A DNA stretch of 64,000 nt from an uncultured Nitrospirales bacterium (GTDB taxonomy: Bacteria > Nitrospirota > Nitrospiria > Nitrospirales > UBA8639): the NCBI GenBank assembly GCA_958295805.1, contig OY282373.1:405001-469000 (forward strand), read 5' to 3'. A program made the translations under genes and the position numbers. The notes beneath the pieces were generated by a model. The model was not told the origin of the DNA and did not search any database. It saw only the letters and a program-made list of their open reading frames with translations. Of the stretch, positions 1 through 7,749 are shown one piece after another. Each line of letters starts with the position of its first letter. Within the stretch, counting starts at the first letter, position 1.

Positions 1-273
1 ACCGCACCCACCCGATTCTTCTACCAATATCCACTGTTCAGACAGGGTTACGCAAACCATGACCTGATTAAGGAGTTTATGTTGGATGTGGTCGGCAGCC
101 CTCCGGCAATTATCATAGATGAGCATAACCCCGAGATATCTGTACCTCTGAATATGGCCGATCCAGAGCGTAGATACCCTGAACAACTCCAACCCTTCAT
201 TGAGTTCGTGGACACCCATTACGAACGGCTAACGACCATCAAATCAAAAGACATTTACCACCACAAGAAGTGA
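1..273 (+). CDS. C-terminal end of a probable membrane glycosyltransferase (partial)
   Basis: The frame is open from the first base of the window and stops at TGA 271-273, so only the last 90 residues of a longer protein are visible. The segment reads as a soluble C-terminal domain, with PTRFFYQYPLF near its start followed by a hydrophobic strand (PPAIIID) and a basic tail. This PTRxFYQYPL pattern, followed by a short domain in which the protein 'must not show' a private address-like strand, is what I associate with ArnT/PMT-like (GT39/GT83) membrane glycosyltransferases, whose last periplasmic segment sits after the final membrane helix. No catalytic residue is visible here, so the family call is inference from the tail only. 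Confidence 0.4.
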   Translation, partial: TAPTRFFYQYPLFRQGYANHDLIKEFMLDVVGSPPAIIIDEHNPEISVPLNMADPERRYPEQLQPFIEFVDTHYERLTTIKSKDIYHHKK

Positions 274-469
274 TTTCTGTCCGATGCGATGCTCGTGTCC
301 GGCGTGCCGAAGATCCACTCAAATTTTGACGTGTCTTCACCTCGCTCAGGTGCTCGAAGAGCACTGTCCAACAGCACCCGAGTACCAAAGTTGGACCTCT
401 ACGTTGCCTTGTCGCTCCAAGGGCCTCATGTTAAGATAACGCTCCCGAACATCGCAGACGAGCCAACGC

Positions 470-559
<90 letters not shown>

Positions 560-564
560 CAACG

Positions 565-768
565 TCAAGAGCGAGATGATTGAGCATAAACTGCCTCTAC
601 CTGAGATCGGCTCACACCAGGAAACCAATCAAGGAAGTCGTTGACCGTCGCTCCGTCCTCGATATTTTCGAAAAGTGCCCGAACGGGCACTCGGGTGCCT
701 TTGAACACATAGTCGCCGCTGACGACTTGAGAGTTGCGACTGACTTCGGGACACGTTTGCCAGCTCAT
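565..768 (-). CDS. DUF433 domain protein (antitoxin-like), no toxin partner seen
   Basis: A 67-residue protein beginning MSWQTCPEVS, with the DUF433 core VVSGDYVFKGTRVPVRALF followed by a helix rich in acidic residues (VNDFLDWFPGVSRSQVEAV). DUF433 is a small winged-helix-like domain that commonly pairs with a DUF5615 PIN-like toxin, as at 35.4-36.0 kb of this window. Here no toxin frame follows before the tRNA gene, so it is either an orphan or a domain with another use. A longer frame extends upstream to 939, but its first 57 residues look untranslated; two adjacent ATGs (771, 768) begin the conserved part. Confidence 0.65.
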   Translation of the reverse strand: MSWQTCPEVSRNSQVVSGDYVFKGTRVPVRALFENIEDGATVNDFLDWFPGVSRSQVEAVYAQSSRS

Positions 769-939
769 CATGACCGAGCCATGATGCCACCCGAAGGCAG
801 ACGACTCAATCCTGTGGATCATCACGGTCACCGTCCGCTGATATGAGACCTTTGCAAAAGTGGAATGGGCCACTACCGAGGACTTCCCCTCACCCCCGCG
901 TTCGCGGGGGCAGGCTCTCGCCTTCTCCCGGGGTGCCAT

Positions 940-1267
940 GAGATGGCGCAGCTACAGCTAGCGCAGAGGGTAGAAGATTCAATTCGATGCGTTTCAATAG
1001 TTCTCGATCCTGCGCATGGTCAGACTCCGCAGTGGCAACCTCTCTCCATGGGGGATGTTATCTTGTCCCCACCAGTAAAAAGCCTTTTGCCCGGATTCAG
1101 CGCTTTATGAGACAATCTGTCTTTAGGCTTGACACTTACCTGGAAAAACCTATATTTTTTACAAATGCTAAATGGCACCATACCACTCGGCGTCTAGTCC
1201 CTACACTTACCCAAATGCAAGGCGGTTTCTGCTACTTTGCCCCCTTCCCCTTGGTAAGTGGTCTTAG
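940..1267. other. Intergenic stretch without a supported gene
   Basis: No convincing gene. It begins with a palindromic repeat fragment (about 933-955, GTGCCATGAGATGGCGC) of a family seen elsewhere in the window. The remainder is ordinary sequence whose short frames show no family resemblance. Confidence 0.5.
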
Positions 1268-1764
1268 ATGTTCGGCATCTTCGATTCTCCACTAATTGCA
1301 ACCCTCATTGCTCTTACCGGCGGATATATCTTCGTTCGCCACCAAATACAAAAGCAGAGGAAGCTCCAACAGGAAACTCTCAGCATTCAAGAGGTGCAAC
1401 GCTTGTGGAGGGATGAATCCTTTCAGGCCGACATCATCGCTGTTATGAAAATCGGGAGAGAAGAAGATATCGCCCAATATGCAGAAGATCGGCAACATGC
1501 CCCAGTCAATGAAGGATGGGAGAAAAAAGAGCATTAATTGTGAGATCTATTAATTACTTTGAAATGATCAGCGTAGGCGTCCACGTAGGTATTTACGACT
1601 CAAATATCATTAAACTCACAATCGAAAGCACAATACTTGGATTTTATCATAACACCGAGCCTTTCATAAAAAAGATACGGGAAAAGATACGGGAAGAGCA
1701 TCCGAAGATAGAAGATGTCGCCACAGAATTTGAGAATTTTGCGAAAAGTCTGGAAAAGTTGTGA
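1268..1764 (+). pseudogene. DUF4760-like membrane protein gene split by a frameshift
   Basis: Two overlapping frames together make one plausible protein. The first (1268-1537) has an N-terminal membrane helix (SPLIATLIALTGGYIFV) followed by a charged helix (QKQRKLQQETLSIQEVQRLW). The second (from about 1516 to 1764) carries INYFEMISVGVHVGIYD and a charged C-terminal helix. The order TM helix, linker, then NYFE..SVGV..G.YD resembles DUF4760 proteins of unknown function. The frame changes by -1 at a run of six A residues near 1524-1529. This could be a real mutation, an assembly error or slippage; the run is too short and in the wrong phase for a classical A AAA AAG site. Confidence 0.5.
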
Positions 1765-2339
1765 ACCGGCGCTTTTTAGGTCGTCGCATCTGTTTGCTTC
1801 AACACGTCGGACAACGTGCCAGACAAATCGGGGCCGCTCTTGGTGTGTGGAGATGAAGGCAAACACGGATGTCGCCGCAGCCCGCTCGTGAGACCTTTCC
1901 ACCACTCCTTTTTCTCTCCCCCTCCCCCTGACCCTCTCCTACCAGAGGAAAGGGAAGAGCAGGGAGGCCCGAATCCTTCCATTCTTCCGTGGGGTTGTTC
2001 ACCCGAACGCTAAGAATTCATTCCTTTGTAGCTGCGTCATCCCCCGCTTCCGCGGGTGCAGGTTCACCGGTTAGGTCGGGGGATGTCTCATGGCGCCCCA
2101 GCTGACCAGCAGGAAGCGCGATAAGGCATGTCCCTGCCTTTGAGCAGGGATTGCGCAGCTACGGGATGGGCGGGACGGGTTGGTGATACCACCCCAGAAC
2201 AGAGGATTCAATCCTACGGATTATCACGATCATCGTCCATCTGATATGGATCCGGCGGGCTTTCTTGACAGAAGGATGGTAACTCGGAAACAATTCGGTT
2301 CCCCGTTTGGTATTCGGGAATCATCACTGACAAAGGAAA
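1765..2339. other. Repeat-rich intergenic region
   Basis: No gene supported. It holds a pyrimidine-rich/purine-rich repeat (about 1900-1965, CCCTCACCCTCTCC-type with a GGGA-rich return arm) and a stretch at 2180-2255 that resembles the region just upstream of the DUF433 gene (779-850): both share TCAATCCT followed by GGATxATCACG and CGTCC..CTGATATG. The second copy may be the upstream region of a lost paralogue. Confidence 0.5.
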
Positions 2340-2440
2340 GGGGCTGGGCCCTGTGCAATGGAACCTTGTGAACCCCGCCAGATCCGGAAGGAAGCAACGG
2401 TAAGCAGGCGAGTCCGTGTGCCGCAGGATCACCTGGCCCC
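2340..2440 (+). ncRNA. ffs: Signal recognition particle RNA (4.5S-type)
   Basis: A ~101-base RNA with the bacterial SRP apical domain: GTCCGGAAGG-type symmetric loop (here GATCCGGAAGGAAGCAAC) and the return strand GTGTGCCGCAGGATC. The 5' GGGGCTGGG pairs with the 3' CCTGGCCCC to close the long hairpin. It acts with Ffh to target nascent membrane and secreted proteins to the Sec translocon. Its position immediately upstream of dnaX is common in bacteria. The outer ends are set by the closing stem and may be off by a few bases. Confidence 0.88.
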
Positions 2441-2504
2441 GGTTTTCAGGTCGTAAAGCGTACAGACGGGTGACGTTTCCGACTCGCGCGTTGTGCGTAC
2501 TGGT

Positions 2505-2527
2505 CCTTCGAGGCTCAGGACAGGCTT
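2505..2527. repeat. REP-like element copy next to dnaX start
   Basis: CCTTCGAGGCTCAGGACAGG followed by CTT directly abuts the dnaX ATG. The same sequence family occurs at 3947-3968 (inside dnaX), 5659-5679, 47140-47169 and 47724-47754. Confidence 0.7.
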
Positions 2528-4393
2528 ATGGACTATCAGGTCTCCGCGAGAAAATTCCGTCCGTCCACGTTTGACCAGTTAATTGGACAACCGCACGTCG
2601 TCCAAACGCTACAGAACGCCATCCTTCGCAAACACGTTGCCCATGCCTATCTTTTTTCCGGTATGCGCGGGGTCGGCAAGACCACGGTCGCCCGCATTTT
2701 GGCCAAGGCGCTGAATTGCAAAAACGGTCCGACTCCGGAACCTTGTGAACAGTGCGAAAGCTGCGAGGAAATTACTCGCGGGAACTCGGTGGACGTCATT
2801 GAAATCGATGGCGCCTCGAATACCGGGGTCGATGACGTCCGGGAACTTCGTGAAAACGTCAAATTTTCTCCCTTCCGCGGCTCCTATCGCATTTACATCA
2901 TCGATGAAGTCCACATGCTCTCGAATTCGGCGTTTAACGCGCTGTTGAAAACGTTGGAAGAGCCGCCCCCGCACGCGGTGTTTGTGTTTGCCACGACCGA
3001 GGTCCACAAGATTCCCGCGACTATCACGTCTCGCTGTCAACATTTCAACTTTCGACGTATTCCCAGGCAAGAGATCGTGGCTCGTCTTCAAGCCGTCGTG
3101 GACCACATGAACGTCACGATCGGAAAACAAAGCGTCGGCGCGATTGCCCGAGCGAGTGAAGGAAGCATGAGGGATGCCCTCAGTTTGTTGGATCAAGCCG
3201 TCGCGTTTGGCGGCACCGATGTGAAGGACCAGGACGTGGAAGATATGCTCGGGACCGTGCCGGACGTTCTGGTGCGTCGATTAGTCGACGCGGTGGTGAA
3301 GCAGGACGCCGCGGCAGCCGTGGAACTCATTGGTGAGGTGGTAGACCATGGGTACGACCTTCGGGCTTATTGTAGCGCGGTCGTGGAACGAATGCGCAGT
3401 TTGATGATTGGAGCCGTAGTGCCGAATTTTGAGCAAGCCCAAGGCCTGATGGATTTGCCCGGCGAAGAAGTCAAACAGTTGTTGGCGGAAGCCGGATCGT
3501 TTTCGATTGAGCAGTTACAGGACCTGTTCAATCTTTTTGCGCAGGCCGAAGACCGGCTTCGGTCAACGGGGTATCCGCGTTTCGTTTTTGAAGTGGCCGC
3601 GGTTCGTGCGGCGCGTTCGGTGACACACGACGGACAGACGCTTCAAGGGGATCAAGCCCCAAGCCGTGCTCCATCCCCAAGTTCAAGAACGCCGGTTGAA
3701 ACGCGCCGGCCGGAACCCGGAGGGGCACGCCTCTCGTCAAAGCCGCCGGACGAGCACACCAGAAAACCTGCCTCTCCATCGGGGGTACGGCCAAGTCAAG
3801 AAGGACATCACGCTCCGCCTGTACAGAAAGAACGCGCTGCGACTGAAAATCCGGTCGATGCTCCCTCAACCACGCGCCCGGGGGGTGAGGCGAAACGGAT
3901 GCCCCGAACTCCTTCCCCTCCAGGGGGAAACCCTTCCTCGGTGACACTTCGAGGCTCAGGACAAGCTTCACCAGTCATTGGGAAGGAAGACTGGCAGCGA
4001 GTGGTGGAATCGGTGGTTCGCGATCATCCCAATATCGGAACCTTTTTGGTCATGGGGACGTTGGTGAAAATCGAAGGTCAACAGGTCATCGTCGGGTTTC
4101 CGAAAAAGGCGTCGGTGGCGTGTTCACGAATCCAGAAAGAAGAAACCAGGACATTGATCGCAAGAATCTGTCAGGATGTGGTCGGGGCGACCATTCACAT
4201 GCGCGTGGTCGAATTAGCCGAAGATCCGGGAGAGGGGGGCACCATGAAGCAGATGCGGGCCCAACGGCAACAACAGGACGATGAAACCTTACTGCGAGAA
4301 GCCCGCGCGAATCCTCTGGTGAAACACGCGATGGATTTGTTTGGCGGAGAAGTGGTGAAGGCGAGTCGAGGGCCGGAACAGAAGGAGGTGTGA
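2528..4393 (+). CDS. dnaX: DNA polymerase III subunit gamma/tau
   Basis: 621 residues. This is the clamp-loader ATPase that loads the beta sliding clamp and organises the replisome. Visible features are Walker A GMRGVGKTT (45-53), four zinc-ligand cysteines (C64, C73, C76, C79), the Walker B-like DEVH (126-129) and TSRC (sensor 1/arginine-finger region). A long disordered linker rich in Pro, Ser and Arg (about 370-480) precedes a globular C-terminal tau domain of ~110 residues. I see no A AAA AAG slippery site for a programmed gamma frameshift, so only the full-length form is predicted. The linker contains an in-frame REP-like repeat at 3947-3968. ebfC and recR follow closely, the usual dnaX-ebfC-recR operon. 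Confidence 0.95.
   Translation: MDYQVSARKFRPSTFDQLIGQPHVVQTLQNAILRKHVAHAYLFSGMRGVGKTTVARILAKALNCKNGPTPEPCEQCESCEEITRGNSVDVIEIDGASNTGVDDVRELRENVKFSPFRGSYRIYIIDEVHMLSNSAFNALLKTLEEPPPHAVFVFATTEVHKIPATITSRCQHFNFRRIPRQEIVARLQAVVDHMNVTIGKQSVGAIARASEGSMRDALSLLDQAVAFGGTDVKDQDVEDMLGTVPDVLVRRLVDAVVKQDAAAAVELIGEVVDHGYDLRAYCSAVVERMRSLMIGAVVPNFEQAQGLMDLPGEEVKQLLAEAGSFSIEQLQDLFNLFAQAEDRLRSTGYPRFVFEVAAVRAARSVTHDGQTLQGDQAPSRAPSPSSRTPVETRRPEPGGARLSSKPPDEHTRKPASPSGVRPSQEGHHAPPVQKERAATENPVDAPSTTRPGGEAKRMPRTPSPPGGNPSSVTLRGSGQASPVIGKEDWQRVVESVVRDHPNIGTFLVMGTLVKIEGQQVIVGFPKKASVACSRIQKEETRTLIARICQDVVGATIHMRVVELAEDPGEGGTMKQMRAQRQQQDDETLLREARANPLVKHAMDLFGGEVVKASRGPEQKEV
3947..3968. repeat. REP-like element inside the dnaX linker
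   Basis: CTTCGAGGCTCAGGACAAGC plus TT is almost identical to the copy at 2505-2527. Here it is translated in frame (LRGSGQAS) in the disordered linker between the ATPase and tau domains. Confidence 0.7.
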
Positions 4394-4395
4394 AC

Positions 4396-4722
4396 GTGTC
4401 CAAGAATCCCTTCGGCAATATGGGGAATTTGTTAAAGCAAGCCCAAGCCATGCAGGAGAAATTAGGCAAAATCCAGGAAGAAGCCGCGGCCAAAACCGTC
4501 AAAGCGTCCGTTGGGGGTGGGATGGTCACGGTCACGGCCAATGGAGGGATGCAGCTTACAAAAGTGGAAATTGATCCCCAGGTCTTGCAGTCCGGGGATC
4601 ACGAAATGTTGCAGGATCTCCTGGTCTCCGCCGTCAACGAAGCCTTACGGAAAGCCAAAGAATTAATGGCTGAAGAGGTGAAGGGATTGACCGGTGGGAT
4701 GGGCATCCCCGGGATGTTCTGA
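4396..4722 (+). CDS. ebfC: YbaB/EbfC family nucleoid-associated protein
   Basis: 108 residues, a small DNA-binding protein that dimerises in a tweezer shape. The N-terminal helix carries the family pattern GNLLKQAQAMQEKLGKIQEE, followed by GGGMVTVTANG and LTKVEIDP, then a C-terminal helix and a Gly/Met-rich tail (GGMGIPGMF) typical of the family. GTG at 4396 is chosen because GGAGG (4384-4388) lies 7 bases upstream. A GTG at 4390 in the same frame would sit on top of that site and overlap the dnaX stop. It lies between dnaX and recR, the standard arrangement. Confidence 0.92.
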   Translation: MSKNPFGNMGNLLKQAQAMQEKLGKIQEEAAAKTVKASVGGGMVTVTANGGMQLTKVEIDPQVLQSGDHEMLQDLLVSAVNEALRKAKELMAEEVKGLTGGMGIPGMF

Positions 4723-4737
4723 CGGAATGGCGCTTCA

Positions 4738-5346
4738 ATGACCGGGCAACGGCACCAGGGACGGCTCGCAAAACTGGCAAAAGAATTCGTTCGGTTGCCC
4801 GGCATTGGACAAAAAACCTCGCAGCGCCTCGCGTTTCACATGATGAAAGCGAACAAAGAGGATGCAATGCGCTTGGCCGATGCGATCCGGGACGTCAAAG
4901 AATTTGTGACGTTTTGCGTGCAATGCCGGAATATTGCCGAAAGCGAATTGTGCGAGATTTGCCAGGACCCGCGACGGGACCGCAGCAAAATTCTGGTCGT
5001 GGAAGAACCCAGCACCTTACACGCGATTGATCAATGCCGTGGCTATAAAGGGTTGTATCACGTCCTGATGGGGTCGCTTTCCCCTTTGGACGGCGTGGGC
5101 CCGTCCGATATTCGTGCGAAGGAACTGGAGTTGCGCGTCAAGGACGGAGAAGTTGGAGAAGTCATCGTCGCGACGAGTCCGACCATTGAAGGGGAAGCCA
5201 CGGCCATTTATCTCACGAAACTCTTAACGCCCCATGGCGTCACGGTCTCACGCATTGCGTATGGCATTCCCGTCGGCATGGATATCGAATACGCCGACGA
5301 AGTGACGCTGACCAAATCCATCGAAGGCCGCCGCGAACTCTCGTAG
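4738..5346 (+). CDS. recR: Recombination mediator protein RecR
   Basis: 202 residues. RecR works with RecF/RecO to load RecA at single-strand gaps. The N-terminal helix-hairpin-helix (FVRLPGIGQKTSQRLAFH) is followed by a four-cysteine zinc motif (FCVQCRNI ... LCEICQDP) and the Toprim domain (ILVVEEPSTLHAID, with YKGLYHVLMGSLSPLDGVGP). The C-terminal walker-like strand region (TLTKSIEGR) is present. Length matches the family norm of about 200. The gene follows ebfC by 15 bases and ends in TAG, which shows UAG serves as an ordinary stop in this genome. Confidence 0.95.
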   Translation: MTGQRHQGRLAKLAKEFVRLPGIGQKTSQRLAFHMMKANKEDAMRLADAIRDVKEFVTFCVQCRNIAESELCEICQDPRRDRSKILVVEEPSTLHAIDQCRGYKGLYHVLMGSLSPLDGVGPSDIRAKELELRVKDGEVGEVIVATSPTIEGEATAIYLTKLLTPHGVTVSRIAYGIPVGMDIEYADEVTLTKSIEGRRELS

Positions 5347-5442
5347 CCGGATCAAGAAATCTTCTAAGTCTCCTCTCATTTCTTCTCAGCTTCTCAGGAT
5401 TTTCGGAACGAGAAAATGAAATTGGTATCAGGCGGTGCTTGC

Positions 5443-5718
5443 ATGAAAGATACCTCAACCGAGATGGAACAGCGATTCCGAAGCATGATGCTGGCTCAAT
5501 CAGGAGAAGACCGTCTGAAAATGGGATGTTCGATGTATGAGATGGCGCAAGCCTTTGTCGTGGCGTCCTTGGAGGAAAAGACTCCCCATCCGACGCGGGA
5601 AGAGGTACGACGGACACTCTTCCTTCGATTGTATGGAGGCGATTTCGATAAGAAAACGCCTGCCCTGAGCCTCGAAGGGTCAGAGAAAATTATGGCAACG
5701 TTGGCACGTGCCGGTTGA
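5443..5718 (+). CDS. Hypothetical protein, helical, ~91 residues
   Basis: Soluble, mostly helical small protein (EMEQRFRSMMLAQSGEDRLKM, then CSMYEMAQAFVVASL). I recognise it only as a recurrent uncharacterised type in environmental genomes, in which a conserved MGCSM motif and a following helix occur; no function can be assigned. ATG 5443 is preferred because AGGCGGTG lies just upstream; an alternative ATG at 5416 adds nine residues. Its C-terminal part (ALSLEG) is encoded by another copy of the REP-like repeat (5659-5679), so the tail sequence may be recent. It lies between recR and an AsmA-like gene on the same strand. Confidence 0.6.
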   Translation: MKDTSTEMEQRFRSMMLAQSGEDRLKMGCSMYEMAQAFVVASLEEKTPHPTREEVRRTLFLRLYGGDFDKKTPALSLEGSEKIMATLARAG

Positions 5719-5745
5719 ATCGTTTGCCCCAAAGGCGAGGCTCAC

Positions 5746-6525
5746 ATGAAAGCGTTGGTGAAGGTTCTTCTTCTGATTGGCGTCCTTGGAGGCCTCGCTC
5801 TCGTTCTTGTCGTCATGTCGTTCAGTACCTTAGTCAAAAGCGGGATCGAGACCATGGGTCCCAAAGTGTTGGGCGTGCCTGTGACGCTGGAGGACGCGGA
5901 TATTGACTTGGTGTCCGGCACGACCGTGCAAGCTGGTTTGACCCGGCTTGTCATCAAAAACCCCGAGGGCTATGAGACCGATTCGGCCTTGTCCCTCCCG
6001 CACATTCGAGCGCAATTCGATTGGAACTCGGTGCTGACCGATACCGTCATTGTCGAAGAGGTGCTGATCGTCGCACCGGTCATTACGTTTGAATGGTCAT
6101 TACAACGGGGTAGTAACCTCAGCAAGATACAAGAAAACGTGACGCGCAGTACTCAATCCGGCCCCGATAACAACGAGAAAGAAAAGAGCGAAACGCATAA
6201 AGAAGAAGGCGAAGAACCCGATAAAAGAGTTCACATTAAAAAAGTGGCCGTCAAAGACGCGATCATCAACGTGAGCCTCATCGGTGGCCAAAACCAGGTC
6301 ATTGAATTGCCGTTGGATGATTTTGAATTACGTGACATCGGCAAGCCTTCAGAAGGTACCACGCTCTCAAACGCCTTAGCCGTGATCTTCGATGAGCTGA
6401 TACACCGAGCCATTCTCAGGGCTGTCAAGAAAACGGGCATGCTCATCCCCAAAGGCGTCCAGCAACTCGGCCAATCCATCGGGAAGATGGGGAAAGAGTT
6501 GTTGGACGGACTGTTTGGGAAGTAA
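5746..6525 (+). CDS. AsmA-like/DUF748-type envelope protein
   Basis: 259 residues with an N-terminal membrane helix (LVKVLLLIGVLGGLALVLVV) and a periplasmic domain. The pattern LGVPVTLEDADIDLVSGT ... GLTRLVIKNPEGY ... ALSLPHIRAQFDW is typical of AsmA/DUF748 proteins, large beta-rich envelope proteins related to lipid transport. A highly charged linker (about 145-165, rich in Glu and Lys) precedes a second strand-rich part (VKDAIINVSLIGG) and a C-terminal amphipathic segment. It is much shorter than classical AsmA, so the family link rests on the N-terminal half. GAGG at 5738-5741 supports the ATG. Confidence 0.6.
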   Translation: MKALVKVLLLIGVLGGLALVLVVMSFSTLVKSGIETMGPKVLGVPVTLEDADIDLVSGTTVQAGLTRLVIKNPEGYETDSALSLPHIRAQFDWNSVLTDTVIVEEVLIVAPVITFEWSLQRGSNLSKIQENVTRSTQSGPDNNEKEKSETHKEEGEEPDKRVHIKKVAVKDAIINVSLIGGQNQVIELPLDDFELRDIGKPSEGTTLSNALAVIFDELIHRAILRAVKKTGMLIPKGVQQLGQSIGKMGKELLDGLFGK

Positions 6526-6569
6526 ACATCGCTTTGCATTCGATAGTCTGACAAAAAAGAGATAAAACA

Positions 6570-6761
6570 ATGCAGACGCGAAAGTACATCTACTGGCAAG
6601 ATAATGACACGAGGATCGGATTCTTTGAAGAATATCCCGACTACTGGACGCAGGGCGAAACGAGAGAGGAATTAGAAGAAAATCTGATGGACGTTTACAA
6701 CGAACTGACGGGTGGCACCATTCCCTGTGTCCGAAGGGTTGCCGAATTACAAGTCTTATGA
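6570..6761 (+). CDS. hicB: HicB-like antitoxin
   Basis: 63 residues with the HicB RNase-H-like fold pattern: two N-terminal strands (KYIYWQDNDTRIGFFEEYPD), then YWTQGETREELEENLMDVY. HicB proteins neutralise the HicA mRNA interferase. There is no C-terminal DNA-binding domain, so this is the short form. Its TGA overlaps the ATG of a hicA remnant (ATGA at 6758-6761), the usual coupled arrangement. The toxin partner is broken, so the antitoxin may now be free of selection as an addiction module. Confidence 0.75.
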   Translation: MQTRKYIYWQDNDTRIGFFEEYPDYWTQGETREELEENLMDVYNELTGGTIPCVRRVAELQVL

Positions 6762-6868
6762 AAAGACGGGACTTGATACGTGAATGAGAGAAGATGGGTT
6801 GTGTGCTCATTCGTCATGGGGCAAAGCATGACTGGTATCAAAATACAAACACGATAGCAAAATGCTGA
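6758..6868 (+). pseudogene. hicA: hicA toxin remnant with in-frame stop
   Basis: Starting at the ATG that overlaps the hicB stop, the frame reads MKRRDLIRE, then TGA (6785-6787), then EKMGCVLIRHGAKHDWYQNTN, then TGA at 6866-6868. This is the HicA double-stranded-RNA-binding-like fold with its catalytic-histidine region (LIRHG.KHDWYQ) plainly recognisable. The early nonsense codon and loss of the C-terminal third (the segment that normally follows TNT with a basic, proline-containing helix) indicate a dead toxin. Some relic of the C-terminus may persist to about 6903. Confidence 0.75.
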
Positions 6869-6949
6869 AGACTTGCTCCAAACCCAAGCCACCCAAGCTA
6901 TGAGATAGCTTCTAAATTAATTATGAGTCCAACATAGAGAGGCATTGCG

Positions 6950-7240
6950 ATGAGTTTATCAGCGCGTGGCAAACACGCTTCGGCGGTTGAAGTGACCAAC
7001 GTCTCATCCCACGGCTTGTGGCTTTTGGTACACGACAAAGAACTCTATCTGTCTTATGAAGATTTTCCGTGGTCTCAAGAGCAAGCGGTGAAGTCGATTG
7101 TCAATGTTGAAGAGCACTCACCGGGGCATTTCTATTGGCCCGATCTTGACGTTGACTTATCGCAAGAAATCATCGAACACCCAGCGCGCTTTCCATTGAA
7201 AGCCAAATTACTTTCCAAAGTTGGCCGGCCGACGAAGTGA
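6950..7240 (+). CDS. DUF2442 domain protein
   Basis: 96 residues. The segment VTNVSSHGLWLLVHDKELYL followed by SYEDFPW and SPGHFYWPDLDVDLS is the signature of DUF2442, a small domain found next to DUF4160 genes in presumed toxin-antitoxin pairs. No DUF4160 partner is seen beside it. It ends with a basic tail (KLLSKVGRPTK). Function unknown; a role in a toxin-antitoxin pair is inference from the family's usual context. Confidence 0.75.
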   Translation: MSLSARGKHASAVEVTNVSSHGLWLLVHDKELYLSYEDFPWSQEQAVKSIVNVEEHSPGHFYWPDLDVDLSQEIIEHPARFPLKAKLLSKVGRPTK

Positions 7241-7361
7241 CCCGGGTGGCTGATTGTGTCGTGAACGGTCCTCACTCATAAAGTCAAGTAAGCATTGACT
7301 GCCCGTCATTCCAAATTCATTGTGAAAACTGAATTCCTGCCTCTTGTATCTCCCGATAAAA

Positions 7362-7685
7362 GACCTTTGCAAAAATCGCATCTGCACCCAGACACTCGTC
7401 AAGCAGCACCGTCATTCCCGCGAAACCTGTCCCAGACCTGCCTGTGCCCTTGCAGACAGGCATTTGTTATCGGGGAGCGGGAATCCAGAAGGATAGGCAA
7501 GATTGACCCGAACATAATAGGGAAGGGGGTTAGGCGGAGTTTCCCGAGGGCGGCTCGGTCGCTTCTCGCTCCCGTGGCCCTTCTTGAAAAACCGACCTGG
7601 ATTCCCGCTTAAGACTGCGGGAATGACAGAGGGGTGGACTAGGGGAATGCCGGGAGGAGGGAGAATGACGATTTTTGCAAAGGTC
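7362..7685. mobile_element. MITE-like element with perfect 17-bp terminal inverted repeats
   Basis: GACCTTTGCAAAAATCG (7362-7378) recurs as its exact reverse complement at 7669-7685. The 324-bp interior has no open gene and carries CATTCCCGC/GCGGGAATCC palindromic modules. CCCGATA occurs just outside both ends (7352-7358 and about 7685-7691), a possible but imperfect target duplication. A related element lies at 22603-22776, and a single end-like sequence at 844-858. A further degenerate direct repeat (GAAAACTGAATTCC, near 7323 and 7755) lies on either side. Confidence 0.7.
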
Positions 7686-7749
7686 CCGATAGGGCGCATG
7701 AGGCATGTCCCGGGCTGTGACTCGGGATGCTGCTGCTACAGAAATGGGG

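Noticed and set aside
2528-4393. Programmed frameshift producing a short gamma subunit from dnaX
   Set aside because: No A AAA AAG heptamer in the correct phase near the end of the ATPase part was found.
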